A DNA stretch of 64,000 nt, from positions 310,001 to 374,000 of the forward strand of contig CAJTVU010000003.1 of assembly GCA_910580235.1 (NCBI GenBank), read 5' to 3'. Below, in pieces: positions 1 to 8,048 of this stretch. The position numbers were made by a program, and so were the translations under genes. The stretch's first letter is position 1, and every line of letters starts with the position of its first letter. This DNA comes from an uncultured Dorea sp. (lineage in GTDB: Bacteria > Bacillota > Clostridia > Lachnospirales > Lachnospiraceae). Under the pieces are notes generated by a model. The model saw nothing but the letters and a program-made list of their open reading frames with translations. It did not search any database and had not been told where the DNA came from.

Positions 1-1175
1 AGCCCGTATCCATGTCCCTGTCCCTCTTTGTCCGTTTCCGGCAGTTTCCCCTGCTCCACATACCGCCCCTTCCGGCAGCGGTTCCTGATGCGGATCAACA
101 GGTGTTCCCTGTTGTACTGCATATGCACCGACATTTCCCTATTCTCCTGTGCAAGCGCACGAAGCTCATCGAAGGCGTTCTCCATCCCGTTTGCCAGTAT
201 CCGGCATATCTCCATATGGGGCAAGGCTTCCTCCCCTATTCTGATGTCGATCCGGCGTTTCGCATGGAGCTCCTCCAGCTTCCTGTCATAGTAGGCAACC
301 GTGGCATTGATGTAAGAGTTCTGGCAGAACTGCCCCCAGCCGGAATCCATCTCCTGCTCCATACCCCGCAGATAGTCTTCTGCCTTTTTCGTCTTTCCCG
401 CCGCCAAAAGCCCTGATAAGGTTGCGGTATAGCTTTTCATGTCATGTTTCATCTTTCGGATGCACTGCTGGTTTTCCAACCGCATCTCAAGTACACTCTT
501 CTGCTCCCGCAGCATCCGCTCGCTCTGCTGCCGCCGAAAGAGCAGGAGCTGGCGGTACATCGCTGTGAGAATTGTGGCATATGTCATGGGCATCAGCGTC
601 ATGATGAGCAGGAACGCCGGAAGCTCCTGCGGTCTTTTCGTAACAACCACGGGAAAATTCGCCGTTACCGCAAGCAGGAGATAATAAAGCGCCGTCATTC
701 CGGCGAACAGTCCCCACCCTTTCGCCACGGACTCCTGTAATTCCCTGTAAGGCTTGTGCAGATAACGGTACGCCGCCCATTCCACAAGCGGAAACAGCAC
801 GAGCCGCCCTATAAACATCAGGATATACCTCTGCCCTCCTAAGTAGAAATCCATGATGTTCGTCAGCGCGACGATCCAGTAGGATACCGTGTCCGCAAGG
901 CAGAACGTAAAGAAGAACCGCCCCTTTTTATCCTGCGACATGAACCAGAAAAAAAGCAGGCTTGGCAGAGTACAGGTCAGAAGAAATACCTGTCCCATGA
1001 ACTCCGCCCCGTACCTTACCACTCCCGCTACATTTAACAGGGCAAGCGATCCCATAAAAGCTACCGTCAGGATAACGGTCCTCCTTTTTGGGTAGCGGGA
1101 GCGGTACAGCAGCATGAACAGAACCAGAATATGGAACAACGACCACAGTACAGATAAGTCCCTTAATATCGTCAT
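1..1175 (-). CDS. GHKL-family sensor histidine kinase (AgrC-like), 3' end beyond window
   Basis: Membrane sensor kinase that would phosphorylate the LytTR regulator encoded just upstream. The frame stays open from ATG at 1175 to the window edge, giving 391 residues. Several hydrophobic segments fill roughly residues 10-205. A DHp-type helix follows with the motif KHDMKSY (His244), then an N-box NGMENAFDE at 329-337, and the frame leaves the window inside a G-box beginning GHGYG. His followed by D and M is typical of the HPK10/AgrC-ComD group. The start ATG overlaps the stop of the regulator gene (ATGA), so the two are translationally coupled. No peptide precursor or AgrB gene is visible; it could lie off the edge. 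The activating signal is unknown. Confidence 0.85.
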   Translation of the reverse strand, partial: MTILRDLSVLWSLFHILVLFMLLYRSRYPKRRTVILTVAFMGSLALLNVAGVVRYGAEFMGQVFLLTCTLPSLLFFWFMSQDKKGRFFFTFCLADTVSYWIVALTNIMDFYLGGQRYILMFIGRLVLFPLVEWAAYRYLHKPYRELQESVAKGWGLFAGMTALYYLLLAVTANFPVVVTKRPQELPAFLLIMTLMPMTYATILTAMYRQLLLFRRQQSERMLREQKSVLEMRLENQQCIRKMKHDMKSYTATLSGLLAAGKTKKAEDYLRGMEQEMDSGWGQFCQNSYINATVAYYDRKLEELHAKRRIDIRIGEEALPHMEICRILANGMENAFDELRALAQENREMSVHMQYNREHLLIRIRNRCRKGRYVEQGKLPETDKEGQGHGYG

Positions 1176-1882
1176 TTCCATCCCACCTCCTCAAACAGAA
1201 GCTTCCGGTAGCGCTCCTGCACCGCAGCATAATAACGCCTTGATACCGGCACCTTCTCCTCCTTCTCCGCAAGCACAATTTCCATTCCGGCAATTTCCCG
1301 TACATGATACACATTTACGATAAAACTTTGGTGGCACCGCAGAAACGTGTCCCCGCATATCTGCTGCTCCAGATCATTCAGCTTCCCCGTGCTTTCCTGC
1401 ACCCTCCCGTCCGTGCAGTGAATAGAGAGGACATGCTCCCTGCTGCTTATATAAAGGATTTTACCGTAGGGAATGACTCCCGATACCCTCCGCCATGAAT
1501 ATGCAAGTGTCTTCTCTTTATTCTTTATGAATATTTTCTCCACCTTGTTGATCAGCTTCTCCAGCTCCTCCCTGCCAATGGGTTTTATCAGATACTGGAC
1601 GGCGTACAGGTCATACGCCTCCCTGTAAAAATCATCACTTGCGGAGACAAAGCAGATGACCGCCGCCTCATCCCATGCACGGAGCTTTCCTGCCAGCTCA
1701 ATCCCGCTCATGGAATCTTCCATGAATATATCTAACAGATACAGGTCAAATTGCTTCCCGTCCTGCTCCACATCCGAAAGCAGGCTTTCAGCGCTGCCAT
1801 AGATCTTTACCTCCTGTCCGGGCAACAGTTCCCGGACGGCACAGGCATCCTGCCGACAGTCGTCACAGACTGCAATTCTCAT
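1172..1882 (-). CDS. LytTR-family response regulator
   Basis: Cytoplasmic response regulator of 236 residues, AgrA/LytR type. The N-terminal receiver has the acidic pair DD at 8-9 and the phosphoacceptor Asp51 in LLDIF. The C-terminal half (about 130-230) is a LytTR DNA-binding domain, with a typical run HVLSIHCTDG and the later FLRCHQSFIVN. It precedes and overlaps the GHKL kinase gene by 4 bases, so they form one operon. Regulators of this class bind pairs of short direct repeats upstream of peptide, bacteriocin or virulence genes; no such targets can be assigned here. The start is preceded by GAAGGGAAG. Confidence 0.9.
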   Translation of the reverse strand: MRIAVCDDCRQDACAVRELLPGQEVKIYGSAESLLSDVEQDGKQFDLYLLDIFMEDSMSGIELAGKLRAWDEAAVICFVSASDDFYREAYDLYAVQYLIKPIGREELEKLINKVEKIFIKNKEKTLAYSWRRVSGVIPYGKILYISSREHVLSIHCTDGRVQESTGKLNDLEQQICGDTFLRCHQSFIVNVYHVREIAGMEIVLAEKEEKVPVSRRYYAAVQERYRKLLFEEVGWK

Positions 1883-2227
1883 AGATATTCTTCCCTTCTA
1901 AAACGTAACCGCTTTTTTATCCTTCATTTCGGGTGTACCAAATGTAGAATATAACGACTCTATTTTACCATACATTTTTCGACCTCCGTGTGTTAATTTT
2001 GCATCCTAAGCCGTTAATTCTGTATCGAAACGAGCTTTTATGGCATATAAGCCTTGCTACCCTCTTTCATTCTGAACATAAAGAATCTTCAACTGGCATA
2101 TTTTTCCGCACACATAAAAATGGACAATCCCCATCTGGACTGTCCATTCGTTTATATTCCAAAATCCAACTATTTCTCAGTTTCCACGCTCAACGATTTT
2201 GTCGTTATCGTATCCGGTGAAAACATC
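1883..2227. other. Intergenic region between lysS and the LytTR operon
   Basis: About 345 AT-rich bases without a convincing gene. It holds the lysS terminator hairpin (2114-2148) and the leader of the LytTR operon. A TAAAAT box on the minus strand near 1965 could be its -10, but no good -35 accompanies it. The short reading frames here lack ribosome sites and were not called. Confidence 0.6.
2114..2148 (-). terminator. Intrinsic terminator downstream of lysS
   Basis: On the minus strand, AATGGACA pairs with TGTCCATT around a 14-base loop and is followed by TTTATG. It lies about 80 bases past the lysS stop. Confidence 0.65.
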
Positions 2228-4129
2228 TTAGTACAGCTTCGCTCCTGCCGGAATCCGGTTATCCACCATCAGTAGATTCAATCCTTCTCTTCCGTCTTCC
2301 TCATGTACTGCTGAGATCAGCATACCACAGGAATCAATGCCCATCATCTTTCTCGGAGGCAGATTTACGATAGCGATACAAGTCTTTCCAACCAGCTCCT
2401 CCGGCTCGTAATACTCGTGAATACCGCTTAAAATCACTCTTTTCTCACCTGTACCATCATCTAATACGAATTTCAAAAGCTTCTTGGACTTCGGTACTGC
2501 TTCACATTCCAGAACCTTAACCGCCCTGAAATCAGATTTGCTAAATGTCTCAAAATCAACCGCTTCTTCAAACAACGGCTCAATCTTCACATTAGAAAAA
2601 TCAATCTTTTCAGGCGCTTCTAAAGCCTTAGAGCTTACACCACCTACTGTTTTCATTGTGGGGAACAGCAATACGTCTCTTATGGCCGCGCTGTCAGTCA
2701 TAAGCATGCACATCCTGTCGATCCCAAACCCGATGCCTCCTGTAGGCGGCATACCGATCTCCAGCGCATTTAAGAAGTCCTCGTCCGTCGTGTTGGCCTC
2801 CTCGTCTCCCTGGGCAAGCAGTTCCTCCTGCGCCTTGAAACGCTCCCTCTGATCAATGGGATCGTTCAGCTCAGAATACGCGTTCGCCATCTCCCAGCCA
2901 TTCATGAAAAATTCAAAACGCTCCACATATTCCGGATCTTCCGGCTTCTTCTTCGTAAGAGGAGAAATCTCAATAGGATGATCCATTACAAATGTAGGCT
3001 GGATTAAATGCTCCTCTGCGAACTCCTCGAAGAACAGGCTTAAGATATCGCCTTTCTTATGCCTCTCTTCATATTGTACATGGTGCTTGTCCGCCAGCTC
3101 CCTCGCCTGCTCAAGCGTCTCCACTTCATTCCAGTCGACGCCTGCATATTTCTTCACCGCATCTATCATCGTGATGCGCTCAAACGGCTTGCCAAGATCC
3201 ATCTCCACGCCGTTGTAAGTGATGGTCGTCGTTCCAAGGACATCCTGCGCTACGTGGCGGTACAAGTTCTCTGTCAGATCCATCATGCCATTGTAGTCTG
3301 TATATGCCTGGTAGAGCTCCATCAGCGTAAATTCCGGGTTATGCCTTGTATCAAGCCCTTCGTTGCGGAACACTCTCCCAATCTCATAAACTCTCTCAAG
3401 CCCGCCTACAATAAGACGCTTCAAGTATAATTCCAGAGAGATGCGAAGCTTAAAGTCCTCGCTCAATGCATTGAAATGCGTCTCAAATGGCCTTGCGGCC
3501 GCGCCCCCCGCATTGCTTACGAGCATCGGGGTCTCCACCTCCAGGAATCCTTCGCCGTCCAGATATCTTCGGATAGAGCTTAAGATCCTCGAGCGTTTGA
3601 TAAATGTGTCTCTGGCGTCTGTATTCATGATCAGATCTACATACCTCTGGCGATAGCGCATGTCCGTATTCGTCAGGCCGTGATATTTCTCCGGCAGGAT
3701 CTGAAGGCTTTTAGCGAGGAGCTTCACTGCGGACGCGTGAACAGAGATCTCGCCCGTCTTCGTCTTGAACACTTCCCCTTCCAGTCCTACGATATCCCCG
3801 ATATCCAGCTTCTTGAAGTCCTTATAGGCCTCCTCGCCGATGCTGTCCCTTGCCACATAGGACTGGATATTGCCGCTCTGATCAAGGATATTGCAAAAGG
3901 ACGCTTTTCCCATAACGCGCTTCTGCATGACGCGTCCGGCAAGAGCAACCTGCTTTCCTTCCATTTCCTCATAATTGTCTTTGATATCTGCGGCATGGCA
4001 CGTCACATCATACTTCGTGATCTCGAAAGGATTCTTGCCGTCTGCTTGTAAATCTGCCAGCTTCTCACGACGTACTTTCCTTAACTGGTTAATATCCGGC
4101 TCTTGTACGCTCTTCTGCTCTTCTCCCAC
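2228..4129 (-). CDS. lysS: Lysyl-tRNA synthetase (class II) with C-terminal tRNA-binding domain
   Basis: Charges tRNA-Lys with lysine. At 633 residues it is about 130 longer than the usual class II LysRS. Residues about 1-500 form the normal enzyme: an OB-fold anticodon-binding domain, then the class II core with motif 2 (FRNEGLDTRHNPEFT) and motif 3 (GIGFGIDRMCML). The extra C-terminal segment (about 525-633) matches the Trbp111/MetRS-beta tRNA-binding fold, with the run SDFRAVKVLECEAVPKSKKL and then VNLPPRKMMGIDSCGML. Such a domain is expected to raise affinity for tRNA. The start is GTG, with GGAGAGG seven bases upstream. It lies downstream of greA, as in many Firmicutes, but the 140-base gap holds two hairpins. 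Confidence 0.95.
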   Translation of the reverse strand: MGEEQKSVQEPDINQLRKVRREKLADLQADGKNPFEITKYDVTCHAADIKDNYEEMEGKQVALAGRVMQKRVMGKASFCNILDQSGNIQSYVARDSIGEEAYKDFKKLDIGDIVGLEGEVFKTKTGEISVHASAVKLLAKSLQILPEKYHGLTNTDMRYRQRYVDLIMNTDARDTFIKRSRILSSIRRYLDGEGFLEVETPMLVSNAGGAAARPFETHFNALSEDFKLRISLELYLKRLIVGGLERVYEIGRVFRNEGLDTRHNPEFTLMELYQAYTDYNGMMDLTENLYRHVAQDVLGTTTITYNGVEMDLGKPFERITMIDAVKKYAGVDWNEVETLEQARELADKHHVQYEERHKKGDILSLFFEEFAEEHLIQPTFVMDHPIEISPLTKKKPEDPEYVERFEFFMNGWEMANAYSELNDPIDQRERFKAQEELLAQGDEEANTTDEDFLNALEIGMPPTGGIGFGIDRMCMLMTDSAAIRDVLLFPTMKTVGGVSSKALEAPEKIDFSNVKIEPLFEEAVDFETFSKSDFRAVKVLECEAVPKSKKLLKFVLDDGTGEKRVILSGIHEYYEPEELVGKTCIAIVNLPPRKMMGIDSCGMLISAVHEEDGREGLNLLMVDNRIPAGAKLY

Positions 4130-4164
4130 TTTTCAACCTCTCCTTTGTCTTCTTTGCGGTTCCC

Positions 4165-4210
4165 TACCCTCAGTTTACAAGGGCGTGTACGCCCTTGTAA
4201 ACTGAGGGTA
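4165..4210. repeat. 46-bp near-perfect palindrome between greA and lysS
   Basis: Arms of 22 bases, starting TACCCTCAGTTTACAAGGGC, are fully complementary around a 2-base centre. The element lies 36 bases upstream of the lysS start and 60 bases beyond the greA stop. I saw no second copy in the window, but its structure resembles the other REP-like palindromes here. Confidence 0.85.
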
Positions 4211-4220
4211 TTATCTAACG

Positions 4221-4246
4221 GAACCCCTCAAGTCCATGAGGGGTTC
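4221..4246 (-). terminator. Hairpin downstream of greA, possible attenuator
   Basis: GAACCCCTCA pairs perfectly with TGAGGGGTTC around six bases. No strong U-run follows, so it may be a leaky terminator or a processing site between greA and lysS. Confidence 0.45.
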
Positions 4247-4269
4247 GAAAGATTGTCTATATCATCATA

Positions 4270-4752
4270 TTACATAGAACGGCTGATGTCCAGTACTTTA
4301 TACTGCATTGTGCCAGCCTGTGTCTCAATGTCCACAATTTCATCCACTGTCCTGCCAAGCAGCGCCTGCCCTACAGGAGATTCGTTCGATATCTTCCCTT
4401 CAAGGCTGTTCGCTTCGGTGGAGCCTACGATCTTGAATTCCATTTCCTCGTCAAATGTAATATCAAATACTTTTACTGTGCAGCCCACATTTATTTTATC
4501 AAGATCAACGTCGTCCTCCACGATCACCTCGACGTTCTTAAGAATCCCTTCCAGTTCTTCAATACGAGCCTCGATATCGCGCTGCTCATCTTTTGCTGCA
4601 TCGTACTCCGCATTCTCAGATAAGTCACCCTGCTCACGTGCTTCCTTGATCTTCCCTGCCACTTCCTTACGCTTAACTACTTTCAGGTTCTCCAATTCCT
4701 CTTCCAGTGCTTTCAAGCCGGCATAAGTAAGTATTTTCTTCTTTGTTTCCAT
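4270..4752 (-). CDS. greA: Transcription elongation factor GreA
   Basis: Stimulates RNA polymerase to cleave backtracked RNA. The 160-residue length is typical. The N-terminal coiled coil (about 1-75) carries the acidic tip DLSENAEYDAAKDEQ, including Asp43 and Glu46, which coordinate the catalytic magnesium through the secondary channel. The C-terminal FKBP-like domain ends normally with SPVGQALLGRTVDE. A strong sigma-A promoter lies about 55 bases upstream (4806-4834), so greA is probably the first gene of a greA-lysS unit separate from dusB. The ribosome site is AGAGG. Confidence 0.96.
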   Translation of the reverse strand: METKKKILTYAGLKALEEELENLKVVKRKEVAGKIKEAREQGDLSENAEYDAAKDEQRDIEARIEELEGILKNVEVIVEDDVDLDKINVGCTVKVFDITFDEEMEFKIVGSTEANSLEGKISNESPVGQALLGRTVDEIVDIETQAGTMQYKVLDISRSM

Positions 4753-4805
4753 AGTGCCTCTTGTTTCCTTTCTTAAAAAATAACGTGACTTTCACAATTC
4801 TTATT

Positions 4806-4834
4806 ATTATACATAAAGCATATTGCATTGTCAA
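4806..4834 (-). promoter_or_regulatory. Sigma-A promoter of greA
   Basis: TTGACA, a 17-base spacer and TATAAT on the minus strand: both boxes match the consensus perfectly. Initiation is expected near 4799, leaving a leader of about 45 bases before the greA start. Confidence 0.85.
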
Positions 4835-4913
4835 TATATTTCCCGCCTAAACTATGGGGCCTTTGATACATGCTTTATGCACGATAAAGTATATGTCGCA
4901 AACCTCGTTTTTA

Positions 4914-5864
4914 TTATAGCGTTCTTAACAATTCTTCTAGCTCCTCATAAGACTCTACCTGGTTGATACGGGCTCTTAGCTTCGACGCTCCTTTCATGCC
5001 CTTCGTGTACCATGCCGTATGTTTACGCATCTCCCGGATTCCGATATATTCTCCTTTCACTTCCATCTGAAGCCTCGCATGGCGAAGCATCATCTTCCGC
5101 ACCTCATCTACATCCGGTCTTGGCGGCATCGCTCCCGTCCTGTCATACTCTGAAAGTTCAGAAAAGATCCATGGATTTCCCTGTGCGCCCCTTCCTATCA
5201 TTACCCCGTCGCAGCCGGTCTCCTTCATCATCGACACTGCTTTTTCTGCATTTGTCACATCACCGTTCCCGATTACCGGGATGGATATGGCTTCTTTGAC
5301 CCGCCTGATGATATCCCAGTCGGCTTTCCCGGCGTAATACTGCTCCCTTGTCCTGCCGTGGACGGCCACCGCTGCCGCGCCTGCCTCTTCAAGCGCTTTC
5401 GCAATCTCCACTGCGTTGACATTTTCATCGTTAAATCCTTTGCGTATCTTCGCCGTCACCGGCTTCTTAATCACCTTCGCCGTCTCGTACACGATCTCAT
5501 ATACGAGCCGCGGATCTTTCATAAGGGCGGAGCCTTCGCCGTTCTTCACCACTTTCGGGACCGGGCAGCCCATATTAATATCCAGTATCTGAAATGGAAG
5601 CTCCTCGATCCGTTTCGCCTGTTCGCTGATGATCTTTGGGTCGGAACCGAAGAGCTGCAGCGAGACCGGGTATTCCTTCTCATGGATAGCAAGGAGCGCT
5701 TTCGTGTTCCGGTTCTCATATTGCAGCGCCTTCGCGCTTATCATCTCCATACAAAGAAGCCCCGCTGCCTGCTCTTTGCACAGCAGACGAAATGGCAGGT
5801 CTGTTACGCCTGCCATCGGTGCTAATATATATGGATTTTCCAATTGTACATTTCCTATGTTCAT
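4914..5864 (-). CDS. dusB: tRNA-dihydrouridine synthase, DusB family
   Basis: FMN- and NADPH-dependent reduction of uridines in the tRNA D-loop. The 316-residue protein begins with the family signature YILAPMAGVTDLPFR (TIM barrel, FMN site). It contains the catalytic cysteine in INMGCPVPKV near residue 100, the phosphate-binding stretch VIGNGDVTNA, and GVMIGRGAQGNPWIF. The C-terminal helical domain is complete. It starts 19 bases after coaX, so the two are co-transcribed. In other Firmicutes dusB also tends to sit next to greA and lysS. Confidence 0.95.
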   Translation of the reverse strand: MNIGNVQLENPYILAPMAGVTDLPFRLLCKEQAAGLLCMEMISAKALQYENRNTKALLAIHEKEYPVSLQLFGSDPKIISEQAKRIEELPFQILDINMGCPVPKVVKNGEGSALMKDPRLVYEIVYETAKVIKKPVTAKIRKGFNDENVNAVEIAKALEEAGAAAVAVHGRTREQYYAGKADWDIIRRVKEAISIPVIGNGDVTNAEKAVSMMKETGCDGVMIGRGAQGNPWIFSELSEYDRTGAMPPRPDVDEVRKMMLRHARLQMEVKGEYIGIREMRKHTAWYTKGMKGASKLRARINQVESYEELEELLRTL

Positions 5865-5883
5865 CTCACTGCACCGTTTCTCC

Positions 5884-6690
5884 TTAATACTCTTTATTGT
5901 CCTTATTATTGATATTATTCTTATTCTTCTCGTAAATGATCCGAAGCCCTTTTAACGTAAGCTGGGGATCGTACACATCGATTACATCCGTCTCCTGGGC
6001 TATCATCTTCCCCAGGCCTCCGCTGGCAACGACCTTTGCATTCTCATAGCCGGATTCTGCGCGTATCTTCTCCACAATATATTCCGTCTGCCCAATCTGC
6101 CCATATACGATGCCCGCCTGCATAGATGCGACGGTCTCTCTTCCGAGAATGGACTCCGGCTTCCTGATCTCAACTGCCGGGAGCATAGCTGCCTGTCCCC
6201 ACATCGCCTGCGCGGAAGTGCTGATCCCCGGCGCGATTACCGCCGCGTCGAACGTCCCGTCCGCCCCCACTACGTCATAAGTAGTCGCAGTCCCGAAATC
6301 AATGACGATTACCGGGCCTCCATGGAGCTCATAGGCCGCCACCGCGTCCACGATACGATCCGCGCCTACCTGCTTCGGATTCTCCGTGACCACGCGGATC
6401 CCTGTCTCGATATCTCCCCCCGCAGATACTATGATCGGCTGAATGCCGAAGTATTTGATCATAGCGCTTCCAAAGGAGTGCATAATGTCCGGTACGACAG
6501 ACGCCACTATAGCCGCGTCAATATCCGTATCTAAAATGCCCTGCCTCTCCACCAGCTCTTTCAGCATGATCCCGTACTCGTCCGACGTGCGGGGAAGCTT
6601 AGTCATCATGCGGAATGTGCCAAGAAGCTCTTCGCCCCGGAACGCGCCCAGAGTAATATTCGTATTCCCAATATCGATTACCAACAGCAT
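5884..6690 (-). CDS. coaX: Type III pantothenate kinase
   Basis: Phosphorylates pantothenate, the first step of coenzyme A synthesis. The 268 residues show the ASKHA-fold signature DIGNTNITLG at the N-terminus (PHOSPHATE 1), the stretch GADRIVDAVAAY for pantothenate and phosphate binding, and DFGTATTYDVV (PHOSPHATE 2). CoaX enzymes need a monovalent cation and are not feedback-inhibited by CoA. The ATG overlaps the stop of the upstream small gene (TAATG), with GAGGAGG just before it. The C-terminus ends in an Asn/Asp-rich tail. Confidence 0.95.
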   Translation of the reverse strand: MLLVIDIGNTNITLGAFRGEELLGTFRMMTKLPRTSDEYGIMLKELVERQGILDTDIDAAIVASVVPDIMHSFGSAMIKYFGIQPIIVSAGGDIETGIRVVTENPKQVGADRIVDAVAAYELHGGPVIVIDFGTATTYDVVGADGTFDAAVIAPGISTSAQAMWGQAAMLPAVEIRKPESILGRETVASMQAGIVYGQIGQTEYIVEKIRAESGYENAKVVASGGLGKMIAQETDVIDVYDPQLTLKGLRIIYEKNKNNINNKDNKEY

Positions 6691-7007
6691 TATCCTACCT
6701 CCTCGCCTAAGAAAAATACTTTATAATACAGCTGCAGCGCCTCCAGCAGATCCTGCTTCTCCCTCTGGATCTGCTTAATCTTAAGCTGGCTTCCGATGTC
6801 GTCGAACATCGGGTCGAACTCCTCCGACCTGACCTGGAAGCAAAGCTCGCCGTCCTCGTCATAGACGAGCGTCAAAATGCCGCCCACATCATTTACGTAC
6901 AGGACGCACATGATCTTAAGCTCATCCTTGATACTGTCGGGAAGGCTACTGAAATCTGGATTCAGATAATATTTCTCCTCATATGAATTCGCACCACATA
7001 ATACCAT
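6690..7007 (-). CDS. Conserved hypothetical protein (DUF6145-like)
   Basis: A 105-residue acidic soluble protein with no membrane segment. The mid-part GGILTLVYDEDGELCFQV suggests a small alpha/beta fold, and the C-terminal third is helical. From memory it resembles an uncharacterised Lachnospiraceae family (DUF6145), but I cannot confirm that here. It is translationally coupled to coaX and follows birA, so it sits among vitamin/cofactor genes. GGGAGGT precedes the start by five bases. Confidence 0.75.
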   Translation of the reverse strand: MVLCGANSYEEKYYLNPDFSSLPDSIKDELKIMCVLYVNDVGGILTLVYDEDGELCFQVRSEEFDPMFDDIGSQLKIKQIQREKQDLLEALQLYYKVFFLGEEVG

Positions 7008-7020
7008 ACGCTACCTCCCG

Positions 7021-7057
7021 GTTGGGGACGGGGTAAAATGAATTTTACCCCGTCCCT
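7021..7057. repeat. REP-like palindrome, GGGGACGGGG family, copy 1
   Basis: The core is GGGACGGGGTAAAAT, a GA centre, then the exact complement. The birA stop codon TAG shares its last base with the palindrome edge (7056). The start region of the next gene is about 14 bases away on the other side. Confidence 0.9.
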
Positions 7058-8036
7058 ATATATACCCGTATATACCTCGGACTGACACTTCACCTGCAAA
7101 AATATGCTTCTCTTCACCTTCAAAAGTGACGACGATCAGCTCTCCCTGGCTGTTAATGCCTTTCGCCTGCGCGTTGTACTCCCTCTGTGGCTCCAGGACT
7201 CGTACAGCGCGGCCACAGTTTACGAGAAGCTCGTCGTATCTCTCCCGAAGCCCCGACAGATCGCCTGTCTCCATAAACGTCTCATACGCCTCTTCATATC
7301 GCCTCATAACTGCGGCGATCAGCTCCGAGCGTCTGACAGGCCTGCCGCCTTCCAACATAAGGGAGGTGGCCGTCTCTTTTATGTCTTCTGGGAATTTGTC
7401 CTGGTTCGCGTTAATTCCCACGCCTGTCACAACATAGTTGATATAGTCTATCTCTGCGCTCATCTCCGTCAGGATCCCACAGATTTTTTTGCCGTTTAAT
7501 ACAATATCGTTGGGCCATTTTATCCTGGCGTCAAGACCTGTCTGCTCCCGGATAGCATCCGCGACTGCAAGCGCCATGACTAGGGTGAGCATAGGCGCCT
7601 TTTCCGGCGGAAGATCTGGCCTGAGAAGAAGCGTCATATAAATGCACACCCCTTTCGGCGACTCCCACGAGCGCCCCCGCCGTCCTTTGCCCGCCGCCTG
7701 CCTGTCCGCCACAAAAAGCGTCCCGTGGGCGCCTCCATTTTCTCCGGCAAGCTTCGCTTGGATATTCGTGGAGTCCGTCTCCCCATAGTAAATGACTCTC
7801 CTCCCGGCCCAGACGGTCTTCATCATGCTTTCTATCTCTGTCTCTGACAAGATGTCAGGGCTTTGTATAAGGCGGTAGCCCTTATTCCGCACCGCCTCGA
7901 TCTCATAGCCTTCTTTCTTTAACTGCTCTATCGCTTTCCAGACTGCAGTGCGGGAGACATCGAACCTCTCGCAGATCTGCTGTCCGGAAACATATCTGCT
8001 CTCCGCCTTTAATAACCGTAATATCTCTGCTTTCAT
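7056..8036 (-). CDS. birA: Bifunctional biotin-protein ligase / biotin repressor BirA
   Basis: Attaches biotin to carboxyl-carrier proteins and represses biotin genes. The 326-residue protein starts with a winged-helix DNA-binding domain (about 1-60; SGQQICERFDVSRTAVWKAI). The catalytic domain has the biotinyl-AMP loop AGKGRRGRSW, the core motif IKWPNDIVLNGKKICGIL and GVGINAN. A C-terminal SH3-like domain is present. It starts 12 bases after the argF stop. The repeat element abuts its stop codon directly. Confidence 0.95.
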   Translation of the reverse strand: MKAEILRLLKAESRYVSGQQICERFDVSRTAVWKAIEQLKKEGYEIEAVRNKGYRLIQSPDILSETEIESMMKTVWAGRRVIYYGETDSTNIQAKLAGENGGAHGTLFVADRQAAGKGRRGRSWESPKGVCIYMTLLLRPDLPPEKAPMLTLVMALAVADAIREQTGLDARIKWPNDIVLNGKKICGILTEMSAEIDYINYVVTGVGINANQDKFPEDIKETATSLMLEGGRPVRRSELIAAVMRRYEEAYETFMETGDLSGLRERYDELLVNCGRAVRVLEPQREYNAQAKGINSQGELIVVTFEGEEKHIFAGEVSVRGIYGYI

Positions 8037-8048
8037 AAACTATCCTGA

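Noticed and set aside
4130..4269. T-box leader for lysS
   Set aside because: No T-box sequence (AGGGTGGNACCGCG) or specifier stem could be found; only a palindrome and a hairpin are present.
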